NCBI GenBank assembly: GCA_035352635.1
Contig: DAOPYA010000009.1
Span: 1-64,000, forward strand
Length of the DNA stretch: 64,000 nucleotides
Direction: 5' to 3'
Source of the DNA: Rifleibacterium sp035352635
GTDB taxonomy: Bacteria; Muiribacteriota; Ozemobacteria; Ozemobacterales; Ozemobacteraceae
Positions 49,990 to 57,783 of the stretch are shown here, in pieces; positions within the stretch are counted from its first letter, which is position 1; each line of letters starts with the position of its first letter. Position numbers and translations under genes: made by a program. The notes beneath the pieces were generated by a model. It was not told the origin of the DNA. It did no database searches and saw nothing but the letters and a program-made list of their open reading frames with translations.

Positions 49990-52003
49990 TGTCTTTTCCA
50001 AGCATTACAAAAAGATTCTGTTCGTTGATAATCGGAACCCTGTGCTGCGTGGCTTTGCTCTTTTTGGTCGAAACATAGTCTTCGCCTTCAAGTGAGCCGA
50101 TGAGCAGATAATCAGTTTTTGCTGAAACCGACGATTTGACCTGGCCGCCGTGCGCCTTGATCAATTCTTCAAGTTCGCGGCGCGGCACCACTGCTTCACC
50201 GGTGACGACAAAAGACTTGCCGTTCAGCTGACTGCCAGCTCTCTGACTGGCGATTTCTGCGGCAGAAGGGCCATGCCACCAGACTTTGAGCGCCGCAATG
50301 AACTGGTGGTTACGAGGGTTCTCAAGATAATCTCTGATACTCTGCGCTACCCGTTCCTTGATGCCTTCAATTTTGACCAGCGTGGCAATATCAGCACCAA
50401 GAAAGGCCTCAAGAGACTGATTGCAATGCTCGGCAATTTTTTCACTGACCACGATGCCAACGTTGTTGATGCCAAGAGCAGAAATCAGCCTGAAAAGAGG
50501 CTTTCCGGCGGCCGCCGCGATGCTGGCCGTAATTTTAACTGCCGACTTTTCACCCATTCTTTCAATACCGGCCAGAGAAGCAGCCTGCATCGAAAGAACA
50601 TCTTCGATTTCTTTGATCATGCCGGCTTCGAGCAGGCGATCAACCAGTTGCGGCCCGAAATTCTCGATTTCCATCTGGGTGATAAAATGAATGACGCGTC
50701 TGGCTATCACCCCCCGACAGTCGGGGTTCTCACAGCGCACCGTAGTGGCGGTTTCGGCGTCAGCGCTTTTAAAAATAGTTATTTTTTGCCGGCAAACCGG
50801 GCATTCTGACGGCGGCTCAATCATTTTTTCATCGCCGGTGCGCTTTTCAGGCAGTGATTCAACGATATATGGAATAATATAACCGGCCTTCTCGACGACT
50901 ACCTGATCACCGATGCGAATGTCTTTTTCGGTTATCTGGTCAAGGTTATGCAGCGAAGCCCGCGCTACGGTCGTGCCACCGAGTTCAACCGGTTCAAGGC
51001 AGGCAACCGGCGTCAGTTGCGATCTGCCGATCTGCCATTCCACAGAGAGCAACCGCGAAATAGCCCGTTCCTGGGGGTATTTGTAAGCAATAACCCAGCG
51101 GGGCGCCTTGGCCGTGTTGCCGAGTTCCTGCTGCTGGGCCAGGCTGTCGATCTTGATTACCACTCCATCGATATCAAAAGAAAATTCGTGGCGGCGGTGG
51201 GCGATACTCTCGATAAACCCCGCAATTTCTGCAGGACTGTTGCAGACCTGCCAGGCCTGATTGAGCTTAAAACCCTGCTCTTCAAGAAAAGCCAGCACCT
51301 CTGAATGCCTTTTAAAGCCAAGCTCGTGGGCCTGCGCGATGCCGTAGACCATGACCTGCAGGCCGCGCCCGGCCGCAACTGAGGGGTCAAGTGATTTTAT
51401 GGTTCCGGAGGTCAGATTGCGGCAATTCTTGAACGGCTCCTCACCGGCTTCAATTCTTGCCTGATTCAGCTTCTCGAGAACCGGGCGAGGCGTGTAAATC
51501 TCACCTCTGACGTCCATGTCAAAGTGACTCGCTACAGTCAGCGGCAATGAACGAATGGTTTTGACATTGCCGGTAACCAGGTCGCCTTCAAGGCCGCTTC
51601 CACGAGTGGCACCCATTTTAAAAAAACCGTTCTGATAATTAAAGGTTCCTGAGACACCATCGATTTTAAGCTCGGCAACCACCGGAAACGGGCTTTGCCC
51701 GAGCAGTTTCTCACAGCGCAGCAACCAGTCGTTGATGTCGCCGGCCGAGTATGAATTTTCGATACTCATCATCGGAACACGATGCTTAACCGAAGAAAAC
51801 GAAGTGACAGACTCGCCGACCCGCTGAGTAGGCGAGTCTGGCGTGATCAGTTCCGGGTTGGCTTCTTCGAGCGCCTTCAGTTGCTCAAGCAGTCGGTCAA
51901 ATTCGCCGTCAGATATTTCAGGGTCGGCCTCGACATAATACAGATGCTCGTGCCGCCTGATTTGGGTTCTAAGTTTTTCGATCTGGTTCTTGAGATCGCT
52001 CAT
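49970..52003 (-). CDS. ligA: NAD-dependent DNA ligase LigA
   Basis: The 677-residue protein has the full LigA order: the Ia domain (HEHLYYVEADPEISDGEFD), the adenylation domain with catalytic Lys113 in ELKIDGVSGTFNY, the OB-fold, a four-Cys zinc finger (CPVCRQKI...CENPDCRGV), helix-hairpin-helix repeats and a C-terminal BRCT domain (KSFVVTGEAVVPRRELEELI). It seals nicks using NAD+ in replication and repair. KIDGVSG differs from the common KIDG-x-A at one position. It starts one base after the stop of the propeller gene and overlaps the QueE-like gene at its end. Confidence 0.95.
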   Translation of the reverse strand: MSDLKNQIEKLRTQIRRHEHLYYVEADPEISDGEFDRLLEQLKALEEANPELITPDSPTQRVGESVTSFSSVKHRVPMMSIENSYSAGDINDWLLRCEKLLGQSPFPVVAELKIDGVSGTFNYQNGFFKMGATRGSGLEGDLVTGNVKTIRSLPLTVASHFDMDVRGEIYTPRPVLEKLNQARIEAGEEPFKNCRNLTSGTIKSLDPSVAAGRGLQVMVYGIAQAHELGFKRHSEVLAFLEEQGFKLNQAWQVCNSPAEIAGFIESIAHRRHEFSFDIDGVVIKIDSLAQQQELGNTAKAPRWVIAYKYPQERAISRLLSVEWQIGRSQLTPVACLEPVELGGTTVARASLHNLDQITEKDIRIGDQVVVEKAGYIIPYIVESLPEKRTGDEKMIEPPSECPVCRQKITIFKSADAETATTVRCENPDCRGVIARRVIHFITQMEIENFGPQLVDRLLEAGMIKEIEDVLSMQAASLAGIERMGEKSAVKITASIAAAAGKPLFRLISALGINNVGIVVSEKIAEHCNQSLEAFLGADIATLVKIEGIKERVAQSIRDYLENPRNHQFIAALKVWWHGPSAAEIASQRAGSQLNGKSFVVTGEAVVPRRELEELIKAHGGQVKSSVSAKTDYLLIGSLEGEDYVSTKKSKATQHRVPIINEQNLFVMLGKDIENTKR

Positions 52004-52004
52004 G

Positions 52005-53153
52005 TCAGTCTACCATCGCTGTATTGATGAATTGTAATCCCTTGTCGGTGCCAATCCAGAGGATATCGCCGCTGGCGGCCAGTTTGCGTATTCGGGGTGA
52101 GAATTCACCCGAACTGGCGGTAATCAAATTAATCCGCTCATTCTTGATGCGGGCCAGACCCTCATCGGTGCCGGTCCAGATTGCTTCGCGGTGCGCGATA
52201 ATCGTGTTGACGCGATTGTCGGGCAAGCCGTGAATCCGTGAAAAACTGACCATATTCGGCATAAAATTGTTAAAAAAGCTTTCAGCAGGCGTCGAAAGCA
52301 TCAGCACCCCACGGGCGCTGCTCAGCCACAGATGCTTGCCATCAAAGGCCATGTCGGTGATTGGCCGCGAAATGACTGATCTGGCATGATCGACATTTTT
52401 CCACAGCTCGGGATTTGAAGCGGGAAAATTGATGTTCCAGATACTCAAACCACGATCATGAGCGGCGACGAACCAGGTCGAAAACCGGGCGATGTGCTGG
52501 CACCAGTTATTGCGCAGACCACCGTTGGTGTTGTGTTCGTTAATTGTCTGAAACTGATTGCCAGGCTTCATAAAGGCAGTGCCATTCTGGGTGCCTGCCC
52601 AGAGGGTTGCGCCATCCCACTTCAGGCTCCAGATGACTTGAGAGGGCAGAGAATCTGATTGATCAGCCCTGACGAACCTTCCTGATTCGTTCTGGCGGCA
52701 AAGACCGGCGAAGGTGCCAACCCAGACGGTTTTGCCGTCAAAAGCGAGACTGCCGGCCTGAGCATAAGGAAAGCTGCCTTCATTGATCGAGTAATGCTGA
52801 ACCTGGTCTTCGATTATCGAGCTGACGCCACCTTCGTGGGCAACCCAGACCCGGCCTTTCGGGTCGATGAGAATATCATTCACTGCCGGTGTTCGAAAAA
52901 TGCGGCTGAACGGCACTGCAAGATTGCCGGTATTCTCTTTGCTGTCTGATATCAGTTTGGTGGCTTCACTGATGCCCGTAGCCGGTTCAGCCTGCTCGGG
53001 TATCTGCCCGGCATTGTCGCCGCCATCTGGTGCCGCCTGCTCTTCATGGAGGCCCGATTCCTGAATTGCCAGAAAGATGACCGCGATCAGCAGAACAACA
53101 GCCCAGAACAGCCAGGCGAAACTGCGTGATTTCTTGCCCGGAACGCTGGTCAA
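52005..53153 (-). CDS. Membrane-anchored beta-propeller protein
   Basis: The start is TTG 53153, overlapping the previous stop as TTGA and preceded by GGAGG. The 382-residue protein has an N-terminal transmembrane helix (FAWLFWAVVLLIAVIFLAI), an acidic linker and then propeller blades of the two-component-regulator type (INDILIDPKGRVWVAHEGGV, LAFDGKTVWVGTFAGL, LKWDGATLWAGTQNGT, MAFDGKHLWLSSARGV, HREAIWTGTDEGL, GDILWIGTDKGL). The domain is probably periplasmic. With the co-encoded substrate-binding protein it may form a sensor without a kinase in this locus. Confidence 0.8.
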   Translation of the reverse strand: MTSVPGKKSRSFAWLFWAVVLLIAVIFLAIQESGLHEEQAAPDGGDNAGQIPEQAEPATGISEATKLISDSKENTGNLAVPFSRIFRTPAVNDILIDPKGRVWVAHEGGVSSIIEDQVQHYSINEGSFPYAQAGSLAFDGKTVWVGTFAGLCRQNESGRFVRADQSDSLPSQVIWSLKWDGATLWAGTQNGTAFMKPGNQFQTINEHNTNGGLRNNWCQHIARFSTWFVAAHDRGLSIWNINFPASNPELWKNVDHARSVISRPITDMAFDGKHLWLSSARGVLMLSTPAESFFNNFMPNMVSFSRIHGLPDNRVNTIIAHREAIWTGTDEGLARIKNERINLITASSGEFSPRIRKLAASGDILWIGTDKGLQFINTAMVD

Positions 53154-54325
53154 AACAGTTCCTCCATCGTAACCGGAATTTTCTGTCGATCTTTAATTAT
53201 TGCTATTTCAGCTGGTCTTACCTGGTTGCCATCATCGTCAAAGCCGCCAGAACCGGCGACGCTTTCCCAGCCATGCAGGGCGGCGAGGGCGTTACGCACG
53301 GTCACACGGTCAGTATCGCCTGATTTAAGAGCCAGAGCAAGCAACATCATGGCTTCATAACCCATGGCCGCGTCGGCATCGGCCGGCTGATCGAAGATTT
53401 CGGCGTATTCGCTGAGGAAATAATCGGCCCTTTGCCCGCCAGCCCGGGGGTTGAAGGGCAGGGTAGTGACTATGGCTTCAGAGTAGACACCGGCAAGGTT
53501 CATAAATTCACTGGCGGCCAGCTGGTTGCCACCGAAAATTGGCTGCGAAAAGCGGGCTTCCCTGAATTGACGTAGAATCATGGCCGAATCGTCGGCAGGG
53601 GCAAGTATGGTCAGAGAATCAGGGTTGGCGGCCATAATGGTTTCGATCTGCCTGCGAAAATTCAAGGTGCCGCGTCGAAACGATATGGCGGCGCACACCT
53701 GCTGGCCAAGCCTGCTGCAAATTTCGATGAATTTCTGGGCGCTGTCAGGGCTGTATAGCTCAAGATCGTAGATAAGGGCCGGTTTTCGGCTGTTGAAGCG
53801 CTTAACAGCATATTCTGCCAGGGCCTCAAACTGCCGGCGATCATCGGTGACGCTGCGAAAGGTGAAGCGACTGCCGCTGGTGGTAACCTCAAAGTGCGTG
53901 CAGATAGCCGTTATGAAGGGTATTTGAGCTTTTTCAGCCATTTCTTGAATTATTCGCGTGTTTGCCGGGCTGAAACCACCAATCAATGCTGTTACTGAAA
54001 GATCGTAAATCAGGTCACGCGTAACTTCTGCGGTTTGCTCGGCCTGACCCCTGGTGTCACGCAACTCCAGGCTGATCTGGTGACCGTTGATGCCGCCGAG
54101 TTCATTTATATGCCTTGCCGCCAGAGTTAAACCGTTCAAATGGTTCTGGGCGCGTTGCGAATAGGCGCCGCTGACTGGCAGTATCACGCCGATTTTCAGG
54201 CTTGCTGAATCAAAATCGATAGAAAAGAGAACAATCGCCAGCAGCACCGGAACCGCAAGAATCTGGTAGATGTCAAAGCGCTTGAAAAAGCTTGCTGCTC
54301 TGGTTATAAAGGCAGGCATTTTCAT
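53150..54325 (-). CDS. Membrane-anchored branched-chain-amino-acid-type periplasmic binding protein
   Basis: The 391-residue protein has one transmembrane helix near residues 20-38 (ILAVPVLLAIVLFSIDF) in place of a cleavable signal or lipobox, then a Peripla_BP_6/LivJ-like domain: LKIGVILPVSGAYSQRAQNH, GLTLAARHINELGGINGHQI, ALIGGFSPANTRIIQEMAEK, AMGYEAMMLLALALKSGD. No ABC permease or ATPase genes are next to it, unlike transport operons. It overlaps its neighbours on both sides (ATGA upstream, TTGA downstream), so sensing rather than transport is my inference. Confidence 0.85.
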   Translation of the reverse strand: MKMPAFITRAASFFKRFDIYQILAVPVLLAIVLFSIDFDSASLKIGVILPVSGAYSQRAQNHLNGLTLAARHINELGGINGHQISLELRDTRGQAEQTAEVTRDLIYDLSVTALIGGFSPANTRIIQEMAEKAQIPFITAICTHFEVTTSGSRFTFRSVTDDRRQFEALAEYAVKRFNSRKPALIYDLELYSPDSAQKFIEICSRLGQQVCAAISFRRGTLNFRRQIETIMAANPDSLTILAPADDSAMILRQFREARFSQPIFGGNQLAASEFMNLAGVYSEAIVTTLPFNPRAGGQRADYFLSEYAEIFDQPADADAAMGYEAMMLLALALKSGDTDRVTVRNALAALHGWESVAGSGGFDDDGNQVRPAEIAIIKDRQKIPVTMEELF

Positions 54326-54687
54326 GCGAAACTGTTTCTGATGAAGGTCATGACCAGAAGAAACAGACCCATATAGATAGCCATGGCAAAGAAATAGAGC
54401 ATGGCAAAAAAGAAAAACGGCATTTCTTTAATGACCTTATTGAAAAACTCGTTCTCAACCTCTTTAAAAATCGGGTTCTTCGTCGAAAACCGGTCAAAAA
54501 CAAAAACCAGCAGCGCACCCAGGCCAAAAAAGCCGAGGGCGCTGCCGAAGCCAAAGGCAAACACCGGGGTGTAGATATTCTGCGGTGAGGTCGAATAAAG
54601 AAGGTAGGCAATGCCCATACTGAACGCCAGCAGGCCGCAAAAGACCACCGATGCCCAGAATATCCATGCCCAGACGAATTCTTTCAT
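54322..54687 (-). CDS. Small membrane protein of unknown function
   Basis: This 121-residue protein has three or four hydrophobic helices (WAWIFWASVVFCGLLAFSMG, VFAFGFGSALGFFGLGALLV, MPFFFFAMLYFFAMAIYMG, LFLLVMTFIRNSF) and a short charged loop (DRFSTKNPIFKEVENEFF). Its stop overlaps the start of the binding-protein gene, so it is the first or second gene of that operon. I do not recognise a family. Confidence 0.7.
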   Translation of the reverse strand: MKEFVWAWIFWASVVFCGLLAFSMGIAYLLYSTSPQNIYTPVFAFGFGSALGFFGLGALLVFVFDRFSTKNPIFKEVENEFFNKVIKEMPFFFFAMLYFFAMAIYMGLFLLVMTFIRNSFA

Positions 54688-54695
54688 AGAAGGGT

Positions 54696-55082
54696 TTATG
54701 CCTTGACTTTTTTCCAGGTGCCGAGATTCGCGTCTGTCGGGTACTTCTTGCGGTTTTTCTGCATCTTCGCCCGCATCGAAGAAGCAATGTCGATCTTCAG
54801 AACATTGGCCAGGCTGATCAGATAAGCCATGACATCAGAGAGCTCTTCAGAAATCTCATGCAACTTCTCTGCGTCGATAGCTTCGTCACCCGGCGGCGCC
54901 CATTGAAAATGCTCAAGCAGCTCGGCGGCCTCAAGGGTCACCGAAACTGCCAGATTGCGCGGGGTGTGGTAGGGTTCCCATTTTCGTTCTGAGACGAAAT
55001 CATTAACCAGTTCTTTCAGATCGTTGACACTGGTTGTGGCATCTGAACGGTCTATCATCGATTCATGCTGCGGCTTGTGCAT
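54696..55082 (-). CDS. MazG-like nucleotide pyrophosphohydrolase
   Basis: From ATG 55082 the product is 128 residues (ATG 55058 is also possible). It has the all-alpha NTP pyrophosphatase pattern: LVNDFVSERKWEPYHTPRNL, TLEAAELLEHFQW and ISEELSDVMAYLISLANVL, with the E-x-x-E and E-x-x-D pairs that hold Mg2+. The short form resembles RS21-C6/dCTPase-type MazG proteins, which hydrolyse non-canonical or excess dNTPs. It is cytoplasmic and lies 12 bases after the M28 peptidase gene. Confidence 0.88.
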   Translation of the reverse strand: MHKPQHESMIDRSDATTSVNDLKELVNDFVSERKWEPYHTPRNLAVSVTLEAAELLEHFQWAPPGDEAIDAEKLHEISEELSDVMAYLISLANVLKIDIASSMRAKMQKNRKKYPTDANLGTWKKVKA

Positions 55083-55093
55083 TGGTTTTGCGC

Positions 55094-56419
55094 TCAGCGG
55101 GTTCCTTCCGGGGTGATGCCATAGACATACATGGCGGCAGCATTCATTCTGAGAATGTTGCGGCAAAGGTTTTCGTTGACGATGGCCATCGTGTCGGTGA
55201 CCTGATGATAATTCGGGTTGCTGTCGAATTCTGATTGAATAGTCAGCACGGCCGGAATCTTCTGGGTCAGAAAGGGCGCGTGGTCTGAGCCATGCGGGCT
55301 GTAACTGGTAGTGATGCTGAAATTGGCGTAGTTTTTCGCCAACTCGGTGAGCTTGCCTACCAGCGGCTTGTATTGCGAACTCGTTTCAATCATCACCGAA
55401 AGCGGTGCTACTGCATCAAAAGCTATCATGTCAAGGTTAAAAACCGCCCGGATTGCTGATTTCTCTTCGGTGCTCAGGCTCTTAACGTAAGCCTTTGAGC
55501 CATACAGGCCCTGCTCTTCGCCCATGAATAAAACGAATCTGATAGTAGCAGCGGGCTTGACACCAGTGTCTTTAATCAGTCTGGCCATGGAAATGGCACC
55601 CGCGGCACCACTGCCGTTATCGTCAGCGCCCGGCGCGTTGTTGCTCGGCTGACGCGAAGTGCTGTCGAGGTGGCCGCACATGATGACCTGGCCGTATCTG
55701 GCTTCGTCGCTGCCTTTGATCTCGGCAATCAGATTGTTGGCCATACTGCCGCCCAAATTGAACTGGGCCTGCCAAACCTTGCAGCCGAGGTCTTCTAGAA
55801 TCTTCTGGCAGTAGTTGACCGACTGCTGGGCCGGTTCAACATAGGTATATCTGGTCTTAAAATTGACCAGACCGTTAAGATCGTTCATAAAAGCCGGCAT
55901 ATCAAGCTTGTCGATGAAGTCGGCAATTGCATCGTTGGTCTTAAAAGTCGATTTGTCGCCCATTTCGGGGGTGGTCAGCACTACCTGGTTTTCGGGCAGA
56001 AGGTCGACCCGCGTAAAATCAGAAGACTTGGCCATGATATTCATGCCTGCCGTCTCGCCGGCAAGCAGAACGATAAAGCCATGACCCTTGAAAACTACCC
56101 TGGCACCCGGAAAAGTCGCCGATAAAATGGCCGGGTCTTTGGTGGTTACCATATAAAGCTTTTCGCCGGGCCGCACCGGAGTTGAAGTGCCCTGCGGCGC
56201 TTTGCTGGCTGCATCGTTAAAAATTTCACCGCCCCGGATAATGATGGTTTCGCCAAGCTGCGTGTATTTCTCGGTGCCGGAACCCGACTTTTTTATCAGG
56301 GCATAGCCCTCGGCAGTTGGCAGAGTCTGAACCCAGTCGGCAGCAAAAGCCGCACTGCAACCCATGAATGCCATCGCCATACCAAACTTTGCAAAGCCGG
56401 ATCTTGCGAAAAATTTCAT
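55094..56419 (-). CDS. Secreted M28-family zinc aminopeptidase
   Basis: The start at 56419 follows AAGGAG. The 441-residue precursor begins with a signal peptide (FAKFGMAMAFMGCSAAFAA). After a ~190-residue N-terminal domain comes the M28 catalytic domain with both zinc sites: MCGHLDSTSRQ, GADDNGSGAAG, VLFMGEEQGLYGSKAY (catalytic Glu and Glu ligand), FNLDMIAFD and SPHGSDHAPF, and a late YHQVTDT carrying the last His. It should release N-terminal amino acids from peptides in the periplasm or outside the cell. Confidence 0.92.
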   Translation of the reverse strand: MKFFARSGFAKFGMAMAFMGCSAAFAADWVQTLPTAEGYALIKKSGSGTEKYTQLGETIIIRGGEIFNDAASKAPQGTSTPVRPGEKLYMVTTKDPAILSATFPGARVVFKGHGFIVLLAGETAGMNIMAKSSDFTRVDLLPENQVVLTTPEMGDKSTFKTNDAIADFIDKLDMPAFMNDLNGLVNFKTRYTYVEPAQQSVNYCQKILEDLGCKVWQAQFNLGGSMANNLIAEIKGSDEARYGQVIMCGHLDSTSRQPSNNAPGADDNGSGAAGAISMARLIKDTGVKPAATIRFVLFMGEEQGLYGSKAYVKSLSTEEKSAIRAVFNLDMIAFDAVAPLSVMIETSSQYKPLVGKLTELAKNYANFSITTSYSPHGSDHAPFLTQKIPAVLTIQSEFDSNPNYHQVTDTMAIVNENLCRNILRMNAAAMYVYGITPEGTR

Positions 56420-56491
56420 CTCAATACTCCTTGCCTGTTTACGCAGATACTTCTTTAATGATAACTTATTAAATAGAGAATCTCAAAAGTT

Positions 56492-57025
56492 TTGTTAATA
56501 TTTCAGGATGTAAAAATTACGGCAATCAAAACAGTGCCCGACAGCCACAGACCTTCATATTCTGGAAACCGCCCGGCGACGCCAGGTGGTTACACCATGC
56601 CCGAACTGCTGATCACCATTCTGCTGCTCGCGATTCTTTTCACCCTGACTATTATCTTTTCAAGTGGTATGAACCAGTCAAAGAAACTGCGCGATTACAG
56701 CGTTGCCGTTGCCCTGGGCCAGCAGGCCATCGAAATTGCACGCTCTGCACCATTTACACTTCTAGACGACGCCGATGCCGGCAAAAATAGCGTTGAGACC
56801 GACTTGAATACGGCTGCGAACCCCGCCGACCAGTTGTCGCCTGATTATGAATCAGGCGGAATCAAATACCGCCGTGAGGTTGAGATTACCGACATCATGG
56901 CTGCCGAAGACAAGAACCGCCCGATTGGTCTGAAGCTTATCAAGGTAACCGTCAACTGGAAACCCCTCGACGGCGGGAAACCAGAGCCATTTATCATCAC
57001 TTCGACGATTGCCAATATGAATTAG
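56492..57025 (+). CDS. Type IV pilin-like minor pseudopilin (PilV/GspI-like)
   Basis: The 177-residue frame has a prepilin N-terminus after a basic leader: PGGYTMPELLITILLLAILF, with cleavage after Gly and the Glu at +5 of the mature protein. Residues after the hydrophobic helix form a small globular domain with the Asp-rich loop LLDDADAGKNSVETDLN. The first position is tyrosine, not Phe. The start is uncertain: TTG 56492 or GTG 56534, neither with a good ribosome binding site. It is the first of three genes in a pseudopilin operon. Confidence 0.8.
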   Translation: MLIFQDVKITAIKTVPDSHRPSYSGNRPATPGGYTMPELLITILLLAILFTLTIIFSSGMNQSKKLRDYSVAVALGQQAIEIARSAPFTLLDDADAGKNSVETDLNTAANPADQLSPDYESGGIKYRREVEITDIMAAEDKNRPIGLKLIKVTVNWKPLDGGKPEPFIITSTIANMN

Positions 57026-57027
57026 CC

Positions 57028-57783
57028 ATGAAAATCATCTGCCATAATTCAAAAGCACCAGTTCGCCGAAAAGCAGCCGGCTTCACCCTTGTTGAAGCCC
57101 TGGTGGCGGTTGCTATCTCGACCCTCATTCTTATGTTCGCCTACCGGGTGTTCTTTTCCCAGACCGAAATGGTCACCAGATCAATCGAGTTTCTGCACGT
57201 CAACGAAGGCTTTCGTAAGGTTGTCACCTTTATGGGTGATGATATTCGCGAATCCACCACCATTCTCAAACCGATCCCGATTTTCAGCGACCGGGTAGCC
57301 TCAATGGCCACGATTCCCGGGGTTATTCTGCACCTGCAAAGCTCAGAACTCGACCCGCAGATCGCTTTTAACAGCCAACTAGGCGGTCAGGTGGCGGTGC
57401 GCCGCCAGGTGATTTATGAACTCGAAAAAATCCCTAATCCTGAATCGCAGACCGTGCCTCGCTATCGCCTGATTCGCACCGCTACCATCGAAGAGAAGCC
57501 CGGCCAGCAGAGCACCCAACGTCAGGTGCTCGTCGAGAATATTCGCGATATGGTTATTTATCGAACGGTGCGCAAGCCGTTCAAACCGGCCAATATAAGT
57601 TCTTCAGGCGACAGTCTGCTGCTGGCGCAACCCCTGAGCCAGTCCGGCACCGGCAATAACCTTGTGCACGTCCGGATGATCCTCGAAAGAACCCGCAAAG
57701 AGACCGAGACCGGGCAGGTTTACAGCATCGCCATGAATACCAGCTTTTACAAGCGCGGAAAAGAGATTTTTAAGAACCCATGA
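57028..57783 (+). CDS. Minor pseudopilin (PilW/GspJ-like)
   Basis: This 251-residue protein begins two bases after the previous stop. A basic leader (KAPVRRKAAG) is followed by the class III cleavage motif and helix FTLVEALVAVAISTLILMFA with Glu at +5. The body matches GspJ/PilW-type pseudopilins (RVFFSQTEMVTRSIEF, MGDDIRES), and a short C-terminal strand region follows. It should be processed by a prepilin peptidase and join the pilus or type II secretion tip. The stop overlaps the next start (ATGA). Confidence 0.85.
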   Translation: MKIICHNSKAPVRRKAAGFTLVEALVAVAISTLILMFAYRVFFSQTEMVTRSIEFLHVNEGFRKVVTFMGDDIRESTTILKPIPIFSDRVASMATIPGVILHLQSSELDPQIAFNSQLGGQVAVRRQVIYELEKIPNPESQTVPRYRLIRTATIEEKPGQQSTQRQVLVENIRDMVIYRTVRKPFKPANISSSGDSLLLAQPLSQSGTGNNLVHVRMILERTRKETETGQVYSIAMNTSFYKRGKEIFKNP

